The notes beneath the pieces were generated by a model. It was not told where the DNA came from. It was given only the letters and a program-made list of their open reading frames with translations, and ran no database searches. The position numbers and the translations under genes are program-made. A DNA stretch of 64,000 bases from Saccharothrix deserti. GTDB lineage: Bacteria; Actinomycetota; Actinomycetes; Mycobacteriales; Pseudonocardiaceae. This document shows positions 36,397-47,251 of the stretch, in pieces; position 1 is the stretch's first letter; the number at the start of each line of letters is the position of its first letter. The stretch lies in the NCBI RefSeq assembly GCF_009769385.1, contig NZ_VKAB01000001.1:186001-250000 (forward strand), written 5' to 3'.

Positions 36397-36739
36397 CGCC
36401 CGCGGGTGGGCCCCCGCCGCGTTCGTAGCGCACCAGGCGCTGCTCCGGGAGCGTCAACCCGTAGTGGTCGTGCAGCTCGACGTGGGCGGCGTCGGACAGC
36501 TCCGGTCCGTCGACCCGAGGCGCGTCCTCGACCTCGCGCTTGTCCACCGGCACGACGAGCCTGCGGTCGCGCACCTGGGCGCCGCGGATGGGCACGAGTG
36601 TGGTGCCCCCGTTCCTGCGCACCGCGGCCCACAGCGGGCGGCCGTCGGCGAGCCACAGTTCGGTGACCGGTCCGATGGGCCGGCCGTGCCGGTCGAGCAG
36701 GTCACAGTCGTAGAGGCGGTCCACCGCTGATCGATCCAT
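36344..36739 (-). CDS. PRC-barrel-like protein
   Basis: From ATG 36739 the 131-residue product reads MDRSAVDRLYDCDLLDRHGRPIGPVTELWL, LWAAVRRNGGTTLVPI and RRLVVPVDKREVEDAPRV, the strand order of a PRC-barrel domain as found in small stress-related proteins. An earlier in-frame start would add 12 residues. The Arg/Pro-rich end overlaps the convergent membrane-protein gene. Function unknown. Confidence 0.7.
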   Translation of the reverse strand: MDRSAVDRLYDCDLLDRHGRPIGPVTELWLADGRPLWAAVRRNGGTTLVPIRGAQVRDRRLVVPVDKREVEDAPRVDGPELSDAAHVELHDHYGLTLPEQRLVRYERGGGPPAGVSAPTSRPVRRGRRPAR

Positions 36740-36820
36740 GCTCAATCGGCTACCCGGCCATTCGGGTGAATGCACGTCGAACCACCCGGTCGTGTGACCG
36801 CTGAATGAGCGTGAGCGGGT

Positions 36821-37276
36821 TCAGACCCGATTCGCCGGGGATGGGAACAGGTCGATGGCCTTGCGCATGGTCTCCCGCGCCCGGCCCCGGTCACCGGCCA
36901 GGTCGTACGCCTGGGCCAGCAGGAACCACGCCCGCCAGTCCTCCGGCCGCGCCTCGACGTCGGCCAGGCGCTCCTCGAACCACGCGTCGGCGGCCTCCCG
37001 GTCCACCCGCCCGGACGGACGGCGCGGCAACCCGGAGGTGTCGAGGAGACCGCCCTCCGCGTCGAGTTGCCGCGCCATCCGCTCGGTGGTGAAACCGAAC
37101 TTCAGGTTCGTCCACGCGATCCACGCGCCGATCAGCGGCAGCAGCAGCACGCCGACACCGAGACCGATGCCGACCGGGTCGCCGGTGCCCAGCAGCACCA
37201 CGGCCCGGCCGCCGAGCAGCACGAAGTACACCGCCAACGCGGCGGTGATGAGGATCGCGACGGTACGGGTGTTCAT
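36821..37276 (-). CDS. Membrane-anchored TPR-like protein next to dapB
   Basis: The 151-residue product has two N-terminal membrane helices (VAILITAALAVYFVLLGG and GIGLGVGVLLLPLIGAWIAW) and a soluble C-terminal part with a TPR-like helix pair (DWRAWFLLAQAYDLAGDRGRARETMRKAI). The same kind of protein lies beside dapB in mycobacteria (Rv2772c). Role unknown; spacing of 21 bases after dapB suggests one transcript. Confidence 0.75.
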   Translation of the reverse strand: MNTRTVAILITAALAVYFVLLGGRAVVLLGTGDPVGIGLGVGVLLLPLIGAWIAWTNLKFGFTTERMARQLDAEGGLLDTSGLPRRPSGRVDREAADAWFEERLADVEARPEDWRAWFLLAQAYDLAGDRGRARETMRKAIDLFPSPANRV

Positions 37277-37297
37277 CGGGACAGGGTCTTCACCGGG

Positions 37298-39536
<2,239 letters not shown>

Positions 39537-39540
<4 letters not shown>

Positions 39541-41774
39541 TGGGCAGGGGCCTCGGCGGGTGCGGTGTCCTGGGCGGGCGCGTCGCCGGCCGGGGCCGAC
39601 TCGGCGTCGTCGTTGACCAGGACCAGGCTGATCTTGCCGCGCTGGTCGATGTCGGCGATCTCCACCTGGAGCTTGTCGCCGACCTTGACCACGTCCTCGA
39701 CCTTGGCGATGCGCTTGCCGTTGCCCAGCTTCGAGATGTGGATCAGGCCGTCCTTGCCCGGGAGCAGGGACACGAACGCGCCGAACGCCGCGGTCTTCAC
39801 CACGGTGCCCAGGAAGCGCTCGCCCACCTTCGGCAGCTGCGGGTTCGCGATCGCGTTGATCAGGCCGATCGCGGCCTCGGCCGACGGGCCGTCCGCCGCG
39901 CCGACGTAGATCGTGCCGTCGTCCTCGATGGAGATGTCGGCGCCGGTCTGCTCGGTGATCGAGTTGATCATCTTGCCCTTCGGGCCGATGACCTCGCCGA
40001 TCTTGTCGGTCGGGATCTTCACCGACGTCACGCGCGGCGCGAACGGGCTCATCTCGTCCGGGCTGTCGATGGCCTCGGCCATGACCTCCAGGATGGTCAG
40101 GCGCGCGTCACGGGCCTGGCCCAGGGCCGCGCCCAAGACCTCGGACGGGATGCCGTCCAGCTTGGTGTCGAGCTGGAGCGCGGTGACGAACTCCTTGGTG
40201 CCGGCGACCTTGAAGTCCATGTCGCCGAACGCGTCCTCGGCGCCGAGGATGTCGGTCAGCGCGACGTACTCCGTCTTGCCGTCGACCTCGTCCGACACCA
40301 GGCCCATGGCGATGCCCGAGACCGGCGCCTTCAGCGGCACACCGGCGTTGAGCAGCGACATCGTGGACGCGCAGACCGAGCCCATCGACGTCGAGCCGTT
40401 GGAGCTCAGCGCCTCGGACACCTGGCGGATCGCGTAGGGGAACTCCTCTCGCTTGGGCAGCACGGGCATCAGCGCCCGCTCGGCCAGCGCGCCGTGGCCG
40501 ATCTCGCGGCGCTTGGGCGAGCCCACGCGGCCGGTCTCACCGGTGGAGAACGGCGGGAAGTTGTAGTGGTGCAGGTAGCGCTTGTGCGTCTCCGGGGACA
40601 GCGAGTCGATCTGCTGTTCCATGCGCAGCATGTTCAGCGTGGTGACACCCAGGATCTGGGTCTCGCCGCGCTCGAACAGCGCCGAGCCGTGCGCCCGCGG
40701 GATCAGCTCGACCTCGGCCGACAGCGACCGGATCTCGGTGAGGCCGCGACCGTCGATGCGCACCTTCTCGCGCAGGATGCGCTGGCGCACGAGCTTCTTG
40801 GTCAGCGAGCGGAACGCCGCGCCGACCTCCTTCTCGCGACCCTCGAACTGCTCGGCCAGCTTCTCCAGCACCGACGCCTTGATCTCGTCGATGCGGGACT
40901 CGCGGTCCTGCTTGCCGCCGATGGTCAGCGCCTGCGCCAGCTCGCCGCCCGCGGCCTGCTCGACGGCCTCGAAGGCGTCGGCCTGGTAGGCCGGGTAGGT
41001 CGGGAACTCGCCGGTGGCCTTCGCCGCGACCTGCGCCAGCTGGGCCTGCGCGTCGCACAGCGCCTTGATGAACGGCTTGGACGCCTCCAGACCGGCGGCC
41101 ACGACCTCTTCGGTTGGCGCCTGCGCGCCCTCGCCGATCAGGTCGATGACGTTGTCGGTGGCCTCGGCCTCGACCATCATGATCGCGACGTCGTCACCGA
41201 CGACACGGCCGGCGACGACCATGTCGAACACGGCCTTCTCCAGCTGCTCGTGGGTCGGGAACGCCACCCACTGGCCCTCGATCAGCGCCACCCGGACGCC
41301 GCCGATGGGGCCGGAGAACGGCAGACCCGCGAGCTGCGTGGACGCGGACGCGGCGTTGATCGCCACCACGTCGTACAGGTCCTGCGGGTTCAGGCTCATC
41401 ACCGTGATGACGACCTGGATCTCGTTGCGCAGACCGTCCACGAAGGACGGGCGCAGCGGCCGGTCGATGAGGCGACAGGTCAGGATCGCGTCGGTCGACG
41501 GGCGGCCTTCGCGGCGGAAGAACGAGCCGGGGATGCGGCCCGCGGCGTACATGCGCTCCTCGACGTCCACCGTGAGGGGGAAGAAGTCGAAGTGCTCCTT
41601 GGGGTGCTTCGACGCCGTCGTCGCCGACAGCAGCATCGTCTCGTCGTCCAGGTAGGCGACGACCGAGCCCGCCGCCTGGCGGGCCAGGCGACCGGTTTCG
41701 AAGCGGATGGTACGGGCGCCGAAACGACCGTTGTCGATCACGGCTGAAGTCTCGTGGACCTCGATGTCCGTCAT
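39537..41774 (-). CDS. pnp: Polyribonucleotide nucleotidyltransferase
   Basis: The 745-residue product has two RNase PH domains (the second with [22 protein letters not shown]), then KH ([25 protein letters not shown]) and S1 ([31 protein letters not shown]) domains and a short acidic/Ala-rich tail. It phosphorolyses RNA 3'-5', and in actinomycetes it was also described as guanosine pentaphosphate synthetase. It follows rpsO, as in most bacteria, but a strong terminator separates them. Confidence 0.98.
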
Positions 41775-41844
41775 GTGCGGATACTCCTCGTCATGCGGGC
41801 CACAGCGCGCTCAGGCGCGGGATCGCGGTTCGGACGAGGCCGGT

Positions 41845-41881
41845 CTTCGATCGAAGTCCCCTGGGTTTCCTCTACCAGGGG
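41845..41881 (-). promoter_or_regulatory. Structured leader of pnp
   Basis: CTTCGATCGAAG (41845-41856) is a perfect palindrome, and CCCCTGG (41858-41864) pairs with CCAGGGG (41875-41881). Both lie in the gap between the rpsO terminator and pnp. Bacterial pnp leaders usually carry hairpins cut by RNase III for autoregulation, so these are candidates. Confidence 0.4.
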
Positions 41882-41956
41882 GCCACTACCGAGGACCGGC
41901 GAACTGTCGTCCCGTGCGCCGCGCGTCTGCGTCCCTCGTCTTTGTTGTCGAATTAC

Positions 41957-41995
41957 GCCGAGGGGGAGTGACCGTGGTGGTCACTCCCCCTCGGC
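41957..41995 (-). terminator. Very strong terminator after rpsO
   Basis: A perfect 17-pair stem is formed by 41957-41973 (GCCGAGGGGGAGTGACC) and 41979-41995, with a 5-base loop. It starts six bases after the rpsO stop and is followed on that strand by GTAATTCGACAACAAAG. Confidence 0.92.
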
Positions 41996-42000
41996 ACGTC

Positions 42001-42270
42001 TCACCTGCGCAGGCCGAGCCGCCCGATGAGGGCGCGGTAGCGCTGGATGTCCACCTTCTGGAGGTAGTTCAGCAGCCGGCGACGCCGGCCGACCAGCAGG
42101 AGCAGGCCACGACGCGAGTGGTGGTCGTGCTTGTGCTTCTTCAGGTGCTCCGTCAGGTCGGCGATGCGCTTGCTCAGCAGCGCGACCTGGGCCTCGGCGG
42201 AACCGGTGTCCGTGTCGTGGACGCCGTACTCGGCGAGGATGGTCTTCTTTTCCTGAGTGGTCAGTGCCAC
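42001..42270 (-). CDS. rpsO: Ribosomal protein S15
   Basis: GTG 42270, preceded by AAGGAG, gives exactly 89 residues, the normal S15 length. The S15 signature [27 protein letters not shown] and [17 protein letters not shown] are present. It binds 16S rRNA early in small-subunit assembly. Confidence 0.98.
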   Translation of the reverse strand: MALTTQEKKTILAEYGVHDTDTGSAEAQVALLSKRIADLTEHLKKHKHDHHSRRGLLLLVGRRRRLLNYLQKVDIQRYRALIGRLGLRR

Positions 42271-42392
42271 GTGTTCGTTACTCCTTGTGCTGGTTAAGTG
42301 CCGTGCGGCCCCGAATGAGCGGGGTAGTCGGTGCTGGCCGCCACGGACCGCAGCCAGACCCAACTGTCGAGGTTACCAGCAGTGCCCGCGGA

Positions 42393-42848
42393 CTACGCGT
42401 TTGACGTGCTCAAGGGCACTCGGTCCAGCACCGTGTAGCCCTCCGGCCGGCGGCTGCGCACCAGCACGACCTCCGTCGCGGTCCACTCACGACCGGTGAA
42501 CTCCACGTGCGGCAGCACGCCGCCACCGCGGGCGACCGTCAGATGTGGACGCCAGTCCAGCGGCACCCCGGCCGCCTCGCCCAGTTCGGCCAGCTCGCCG
42601 TCCACCCCGATCCACAGCACGTGCCGGAACGCGCCGCTGCCGCGCAGCCTCAGCACGGGCGCGGACACGCGTTCGAGGCCGGCGAGCTGACCGGCGGGCT
42701 CGGCCTCGCCGAAGAACCGGACCGTGACGTGCCAGCGTGCCGGGTGCTGCCAGTGGAGCCGGGGGTGCGCCTCGCGGACGGGGCGGAGGGCGTCGTGCAG
42801 CTCCTCGACGACGTCGTCCGGCGGGAAGATGGCGGAGAACAGGCTCAC
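42393..42848 (-). CDS. thpR: RNA 2',3'-cyclic phosphodiesterase / 2'-5' RNA ligase family
   Basis: The 151-residue product has the two HxT motifs of the 2H phosphoesterase fold, HVTVRF and HLTVAR, and begins LFSAIFPPDDVVEEL as in ThpR proteins. It is shorter than the usual 175-190 residues because the loop between motifs is compact. It should open cyclic phosphates on RNA ends. Twelve bases separate it from the upstream HTH gene. Confidence 0.88.
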   Translation of the reverse strand: MSLFSAIFPPDDVVEELHDALRPVREAHPRLHWQHPARWHVTVRFFGEAEPAGQLAGLERVSAPVLRLRGSGAFRHVLWIGVDGELAELGEAAGVPLDWRPHLTVARGGGVLPHVEFTGREWTATEVVLVRSRRPEGYTVLDRVPLSTSNA

Positions 42849-42860
42849 CGGGGCGGGTTC

Positions 42861-43346
42861 TCAGACCTCGCGGCCCTTGCCCGCGCGGCGCAGCAGCTCC
42901 GCCAGCGCCGGGAAGTCCTCGCCCAGCACGTCGGCGGCCTGCGACAGCTCGCGGCGGTCGGCCAGCCGGCGCAGGAACGGGAACACCACGGCCTCGTCGT
43001 CGGTGCCGTTCACGGGCAGTGAGTCGCGGCTCACCGTCGGCTTCGACTGGCGCACGTCCTCCAGCGCGCGCTGCAACGCCTCGGGGGCGCCGCTGGCCAC
43101 GTCGGGGGTGAGGACCTTGCGCTCCAACATGATCATCCGGGCCAGCACGGAGGGGTTGCCGATCTTGGCCCGCCGGCCGCTCATCACCTGGCTCAGCATG
43201 GGCGCGCTGATCCCCAGCACGTCCGCGAGCTGCGCCTGCGAGACGCTGAACGCGACCACAAGCCGCCGCACCCGGTCCCCCAGGGGTTCCCCGTACCACT
43301 CCCGCTGCAACGCGAGATTGCGCTGGACGATCTTGTGGTCCTCCAC
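42861..43346 (-). CDS. Helix-turn-helix DNA-binding protein
   Basis: From GTG 43346 the 161-residue product reads a helix-turn-helix in RVRRLVVAFSVSQAQLADVLGISAPMLSQVMSGRRAKIGNPSVLARM, then a helical C-terminal part ending AELLRRAGKGREV. It is related to a conserved actinobacterial regulator of unknown target, found near ribF/rpsO. GTGACA at 43373-43378 and TGTCAC at 43401-43406 are inverted in its upstream region and may be its site. Confidence 0.8.
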   Translation of the reverse strand: MEDHKIVQRNLALQREWYGEPLGDRVRRLVVAFSVSQAQLADVLGISAPMLSQVMSGRRAKIGNPSVLARMIMLERKVLTPDVASGAPEALQRALEDVRQSKPTVSRDSLPVNGTDDEAVVFPFLRRLADRRELSQAADVLGEDFPALAELLRRAGKGREV

Positions 43347-43436
43347 CTTCGCCTCTCCCCTGACCGACGGACGTGACAGGCATCTTGCCAGGTGGTCAGG
43401 TGTCACACGGACGGTTCCACCCAGCTGGTTCAACCG

Positions 43437-44378
43437 TCAGGCGCCATCCGCGTCGACCAGGAGGTCACGGGTCACGGCGACGTCGCGGTGCATCTGCTCC
43501 AGCAGCGACTCGACGCTGTCGAACTTCTCCATGTCGCGCAGCCGGTCGACGAAGTCCAGCGCCACCCGCTGCCCGTAGAAGTCCTCGTCCACGTCCAGCA
43601 CGAACGCCTCGACCCGCCGTTCCCGGCCGGAGAACGTCGGGTTGGTGCCCACGCTCACCGCGGCCTTCAGGCGGCGGCCGGAGCCGTGCACGAACCAGCA
43701 CGCGTACACGCCGTCCGCGGGCACGGCGGCGAACCGCGCGGTGGACAGGTTGGCCGTGGGGAAGCCCAGTTCCTTGCCGCGACCGTCGCCGCGCACCACG
43801 ATGCCCTCCAACCGGTGCGGCCGGCCGAGCGCCTGGGCGGCGGTGGACACGTCACCCGCGTCGATGCACGCCCGGATGTAGGTCGACGAGTACGTCAACC
43901 CGTCGTCGGTCACCAGATCGGCTCCCTCGGTGACGAAGCCGAACCGCTTGCCCAACGCGCGCAGCAGGTCCACGTTGCCCGCCGCCTTGTGGCCGAAGGT
44001 GAAGTTCTCCCCCACCACCACGGCGGCCACGTGCAGCCGGTCCACCAGCACCTCGTGCGCGAACTCGTCGGCGGGCATGCGCGCCACCTCGGCGGTGAAC
44101 GGGATCACGCAGAAGACGTCCACGCCCAGGCCCTCGACCAGCTCGGCACGCCGGTGCAGGCTGGTCAGCTGGGCCGGGTGGCTGCCCGGCCGGACCACCT
44201 CGGACGGGTGCGGGTCGAAGGTGATGACGACGCTGGGCACGCCCTTCTCCGCGGCCAACCCGACGGCCCGGTTGATCAACGCCTGGTGCCCGCGGTGCAC
44301 CCCGTCGAACACGCCGATGGTCACGACGCAGCGGCCCCAGCCGCCCGGTAGGTGGTCAAGCCCTCGCCAGCGTTGCAC
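43437..44378 (-). CDS. ribF: Bifunctional riboflavin kinase / FAD synthetase
   Basis: The 313-residue product has the FAD synthetase domain (VTIGVFDGVHRGHQALI, VITFDPHPSEV, VVVGENFTFGHKAAGN, TYSSTYIR) followed by the riboflavin kinase barrel (VVRGDGRGKELGFPTANL, GVYACWFVHG, GTNPTFSGRERRVEAFVLD). It makes FMN and FAD. GTG 44378 puts the usual short lead (VQRWRGLDHLP) before the conserved block. Confidence 0.97.
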   Translation of the reverse strand: MQRWRGLDHLPGGWGRCVVTIGVFDGVHRGHQALINRAVGLAAEKGVPSVVITFDPHPSEVVRPGSHPAQLTSLHRRAELVEGLGVDVFCVIPFTAEVARMPADEFAHEVLVDRLHVAAVVVGENFTFGHKAAGNVDLLRALGKRFGFVTEGADLVTDDGLTYSSTYIRACIDAGDVSTAAQALGRPHRLEGIVVRGDGRGKELGFPTANLSTARFAAVPADGVYACWFVHGSGRRLKAAVSVGTNPTFSGRERRVEAFVLDVDEDFYGQRVALDFVDRLRDMEKFDSVESLLEQMHRDVAVTRDLLVDADGA

Positions 44379-44388
44379 GCGGGCAAGC

Positions 44389-44883
44389 CTACGGGTTGGG
44401 GTTGACGTCCCGTCCGGCCTGGTAGATCGTGCCACCCTCGTGGGCGATCGCGTTCTGGTTGACCGTGGTCGACGAGTCGAGCTTGTCGACGTTGAGCTGG
44501 TCGACGAAGCCCACCTGGAGGACGGGGCCGGTCACGGGGCTGTTGGCGGTGTAGGTGTTGTGCACGGTGCGCGGCCGCGTCCGCGGTTCCGGTGCGGGGG
44601 CCGGTTCCGGTGTCGGCGCGGCGGCCGGTGGCGGTGTCGGTGCGGTTGTCGGTGTCGGTGCGGTTGTCGGTGTCGGTGCGGTTGTCGGTGTGGGTGCGGT
44701 TGTGGGTGCGTCCGCCGCTGTCACCGGCTGCACGCGCATCGCGATGACCACGCCCGACGCCGTGAGCAGCACGACCGCCGCCCACGCCCAGGGGTTCCCG
44801 CCACCGTCCGTGGCCAGGTTGATCGCCACCCCGGTGCCCGACGTCACCAGACCGGCCGCCGCCGGCCACATCCATCTCGCCAT
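44389..44883 (-). CDS. Two-helix membrane protein with Pro/Thr tandem repeats and a YQAGRD tail
   Basis: The 164-residue product has two N-terminal membrane helices (MWPAAAGLVTSGTGVAINLA and AWAAVVLLTASGVVIAM), a Pro-Thr-Ala linker encoded by an 18-base tandem repeat, a Pro/Glu segment, and a C-terminal domain HNTYTANSPVTGPVLQVG to GGTIYQAGRDVNPNP. The YQAGRD-type ending recurs at the N-terminus of many STAND/effector proteins, including the relic at 31.3 kb. Function is unknown. It is inserted between ribF and truB, which are usually neighbours. Confidence 0.75.
   Translation of the reverse strand: MARWMWPAAAGLVTSGTGVAINLATDGGGNPWAWAAVVLLTASGVVIAMRVQPVTAADAPTTAPTPTTAPTPTTAPTPTTAPTPPPAAAPTPEPAPAPEPRTRPRTVHNTYTANSPVTGPVLQVGFVDQLNVDKLDSSTTVNQNAIAHEGGTIYQAGRDVNPNP
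44633..44704. repeat. 18-base tandem repeat, four copies
   Basis: The unit GGTGTCGGTGCGGTTGTC starts at 44633, 44651 and 44669 exactly, and a fourth copy at 44687 differs at two positions. It encodes the Thr-Pro-Thr-Thr-Ala-Pro linker of the membrane protein and is likely to vary in copy number between strains. Confidence 0.95.
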
Positions 44884-44900
44884 GGCGTCCACGGTAGGGC

Positions 44901-45815
44901 CTACCCGGCGGCGTTGAGTACCACCAACGGCTTGGCGATCGGCCCCTCGTCCTTGGCCAGCGCCACCACGTGCCCGTCCGGGCCGAACACGCCGTAGGTG
45001 CCGTCCAGCCCGCCGGCGGCCAGGCGTTGGCCGTGCGACAGGGCGACCGCCTCGCGTGGCGCGATCTCGCGGCGCGGGAACGCGGTCGACACGGCGGCGT
45101 CGAGGTCGAGGGACAGGCCCGGCGCGTTCTCCAGCTGCTCCAGGGTCTTGGCCACGCGCAGGTCGAACGGGCCGACGCGGGTGCGGCGCAGCGCCGCCAG
45201 GTGGCCGCCGACACCGAGGTCCGCGCCCAGGTCGCGGGCCAGCGCGCGCACGTACGTCCCGGACGAGCACTCCACCATCACGTCCAGCTCGGTGGCGTTG
45301 TCCTCGCGGCGGATCGACAGCACGTCGAAGCGGTGCACGGTGACCGGGCGCGCCGGGATCTCCACGACCTCACCGGCCCGGACCCGCGCGTACGCGCGCT
45401 TGCCGTCGATCTTCACCGCGCTCACCGCGCTCGGCACCTGCTCGATCGGGCCGGTCAGCTTCGCCACCCCGGCCCGGATCGCGTCCTCGTCCACGTCGGA
45501 CGCGTCGACCTCGGCCAGCACCTCGCCCTCGGCGTCGTCGGTCGTGGTGGAGGTGCCGAGGCGGATCGTCGACAGGTACGCCTTGCTGTCCAGCGCCAGG
45601 TGGCCGAGCAGCTTCGTGGCCCGCTCGATGCCGAGCACGAGCACGCCGGTCGCCATCGGGTCGAGCGTGCCCGCGTGCCCGACCTTGCGGGTGCCGAGGA
45701 TGCGGCGGACCTTGGCCACCACGTCGTGCGAGGTCATGCCGTCGGGCTTGTCGATCACGACGAGACCGGGCGGGACAGCGGGCCTGGACGAGCGGGTACC
45801 AGAAGATGCGGACAC
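44901..45815 (-). CDS. truB: tRNA pseudouridine(55) synthase TruB
   Basis: The 304-residue product has LVVIDKPDGMTSHDVV, the catalytic Asp52 in GHAGTLDPMATGVL, and SAVKIDGKRAYARVRAGE and GTYVRALARDLG. It converts U55 of the tRNA T-loop to pseudouridine. GTG 45815 is the start, 11 bases after the MFS stop; an out-of-frame ATG lies just upstream. Confidence 0.97.
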   Translation of the reverse strand: MSASSGTRSSRPAVPPGLVVIDKPDGMTSHDVVAKVRRILGTRKVGHAGTLDPMATGVLVLGIERATKLLGHLALDSKAYLSTIRLGTSTTTDDAEGEVLAEVDASDVDEDAIRAGVAKLTGPIEQVPSAVSAVKIDGKRAYARVRAGEVVEIPARPVTVHRFDVLSIRREDNATELDVMVECSSGTYVRALARDLGADLGVGGHLAALRRTRVGPFDLRVAKTLEQLENAPGLSLDLDAAVSTAFPRREIAPREAVALSHGQRLAAGGLDGTYGVFGPDGHVVALAKDEGPIAKPLVVLNAAG

Positions 45816-45826
45816 GACCGAGCATC

Positions 45827-47149
45827 CTAGGCCTCGGCGAAGACGTCCCAACGCCGGCGACGCAACTGCACGGGCACATCCTCGCCCCGGTCCTCGGCGG
45901 CGAACACCGCGGTGCGCGCCCGACGCCACCACACGACCGTGCGCCACACGCCGACCAGCAGCACCGCCACCACGGAAAGGAACGCGATCCGGTACGCCTG
46001 CGGCGCCGCGACCACGGGCTCGACCACGTCCAGCAGCACGCCCACGACGAGCGCGGTGAACGTGACCGCGCCGAACCCGCCGACGTTCGCCACACCGGTC
46101 GCCGTGCTCACCCGGTGCATCGGGTTGTAGTCGCGCACCAGCGCGAACGCCACGCCGGACACCGGGTTGCCCACCGCCAGCACCGCGAACAGCAGGTACA
46201 GCACCGGAGTCGGCAGCACGCCGCCCGGCCAGCCGAGCAGCACCGCCCAGCACAGCACGGCCGCGGCGAGGTACCAGCCGACGATCGGCATCCGCCACTC
46301 CGGCCGGCTCGCGATCACCGTGCCCATCAGCGGCCCGGCCACGATCGCCACCAGCACCAACGTGCTCAGCACCGCCGACGCCGACGGACGCGACAGGCCC
46401 TGTGCCTCGACCAGGTACGGGAAGCCCCACAGCAGGCCGAGCAGCGCGGGCGTAGCCATGGACGTGAAGTGCACCCAGAACCCCAGCCGCGTCCTCGGCT
46501 CGCACCAGGCGTCCTTCACCCGGGCGCCCAGGCCGCGAAACGGCACGGGTTCGACCACCGGGAGCGGCACGCCGGCGGGCACCTCGCGGACCCGCCACGC
46601 GACCACTCCCGCGTACAGCGCCGTCGCCAGGCCCGCGATCAGGAACGTCACCGTCCAGCCGGCGTTGTCCAGCAGGAGCGTCAACGGCACCGTGGCCACG
46701 AAGTTGCCCGCGCCGCCCAGTGCGGCGGACAGCGTCATCACGACCGTGAACCGGCGCGGCGGGAAGTGGGCGGCGGCCAGGCGCAGCACGCTGATCCACG
46801 TCATGGCGTCGCCGATGCCGAGGACGGCACGTGCGGCCAGGCCCAGGGGATAGGAGTCGGCGATCGCGAACAGGACCTGGCCGGTGCCCATGAGCAGGGC
46901 GGCGGCGGTGAGCACGCGGCGCGGGCCGAAGCGGTCCACCAGCAGGCCGGTGGGGATCTGCATCAGCGCGTAGAGGCCGATCTGGAGCACGGTGAACGTG
47001 CCGAGCGCGGCGGGTCCGATGGAGAAGCGGTCGCCGGCCTCCAGGCCGGCCACACCGAGGGAAGTCCGGTGGAAGAGCGCGGCGATGTAGACGACGACGG
47101 CGGTTGACCAGATCAGCCACGCTTGTCTGGTGGCACGATCGACCGGCAA
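45827..47149 (-). CDS. MFS transporter
   Basis: The product has twelve hydrophobic helices and MFS loop motifs (PTGLLVDRFGPRRVL; GNPVSGVAFALVRDYNPMHRVSTATGVANVGG). Sequence style (AWLIWSTAVVVYIAALFHRTSLGVAG) is that of a conserved actinobacterial MFS family of unknown substrate. A TTG at 47149 has AGGAG seven bases before it and is preferred to a GTG at 47182 without a site. It separates the MATE gene from truB in this operon-like run. Confidence 0.85.
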   Translation of the reverse strand: MPVDRATRQAWLIWSTAVVVYIAALFHRTSLGVAGLEAGDRFSIGPAALGTFTVLQIGLYALMQIPTGLLVDRFGPRRVLTAAALLMGTGQVLFAIADSYPLGLAARAVLGIGDAMTWISVLRLAAAHFPPRRFTVVMTLSAALGGAGNFVATVPLTLLLDNAGWTVTFLIAGLATALYAGVVAWRVREVPAGVPLPVVEPVPFRGLGARVKDAWCEPRTRLGFWVHFTSMATPALLGLLWGFPYLVEAQGLSRPSASAVLSTLVLVAIVAGPLMGTVIASRPEWRMPIVGWYLAAAVLCWAVLLGWPGGVLPTPVLYLLFAVLAVGNPVSGVAFALVRDYNPMHRVSTATGVANVGGFGAVTFTALVVGVLLDVVEPVVAAPQAYRIAFLSVVAVLLVGVWRTVVWWRRARTAVFAAEDRGEDVPVQLRRRRWDVFAEA

Positions 47150-47251
47150 GGCGGGTCTCCTAAGGCTTCCGTGCGGCGGCACTCCCGATATCGAGAAACA
47201 GTTGCCTACTGTTAACGATTCCCGAGGTGCTCATCACCACACCGCGCACGG

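Noticed and set aside
39738..41747. Plus-strand open frame of about 670 codons across pnp
   Set aside because: It is an antisense shadow of pnp; no domain or ribosome site supports it.
44901..47120. Giant TruB fusion of about 740 codons
   Set aside because: The upstream part is an out-of-frame reading of the MFS gene; TruB starts at GTG 45815.
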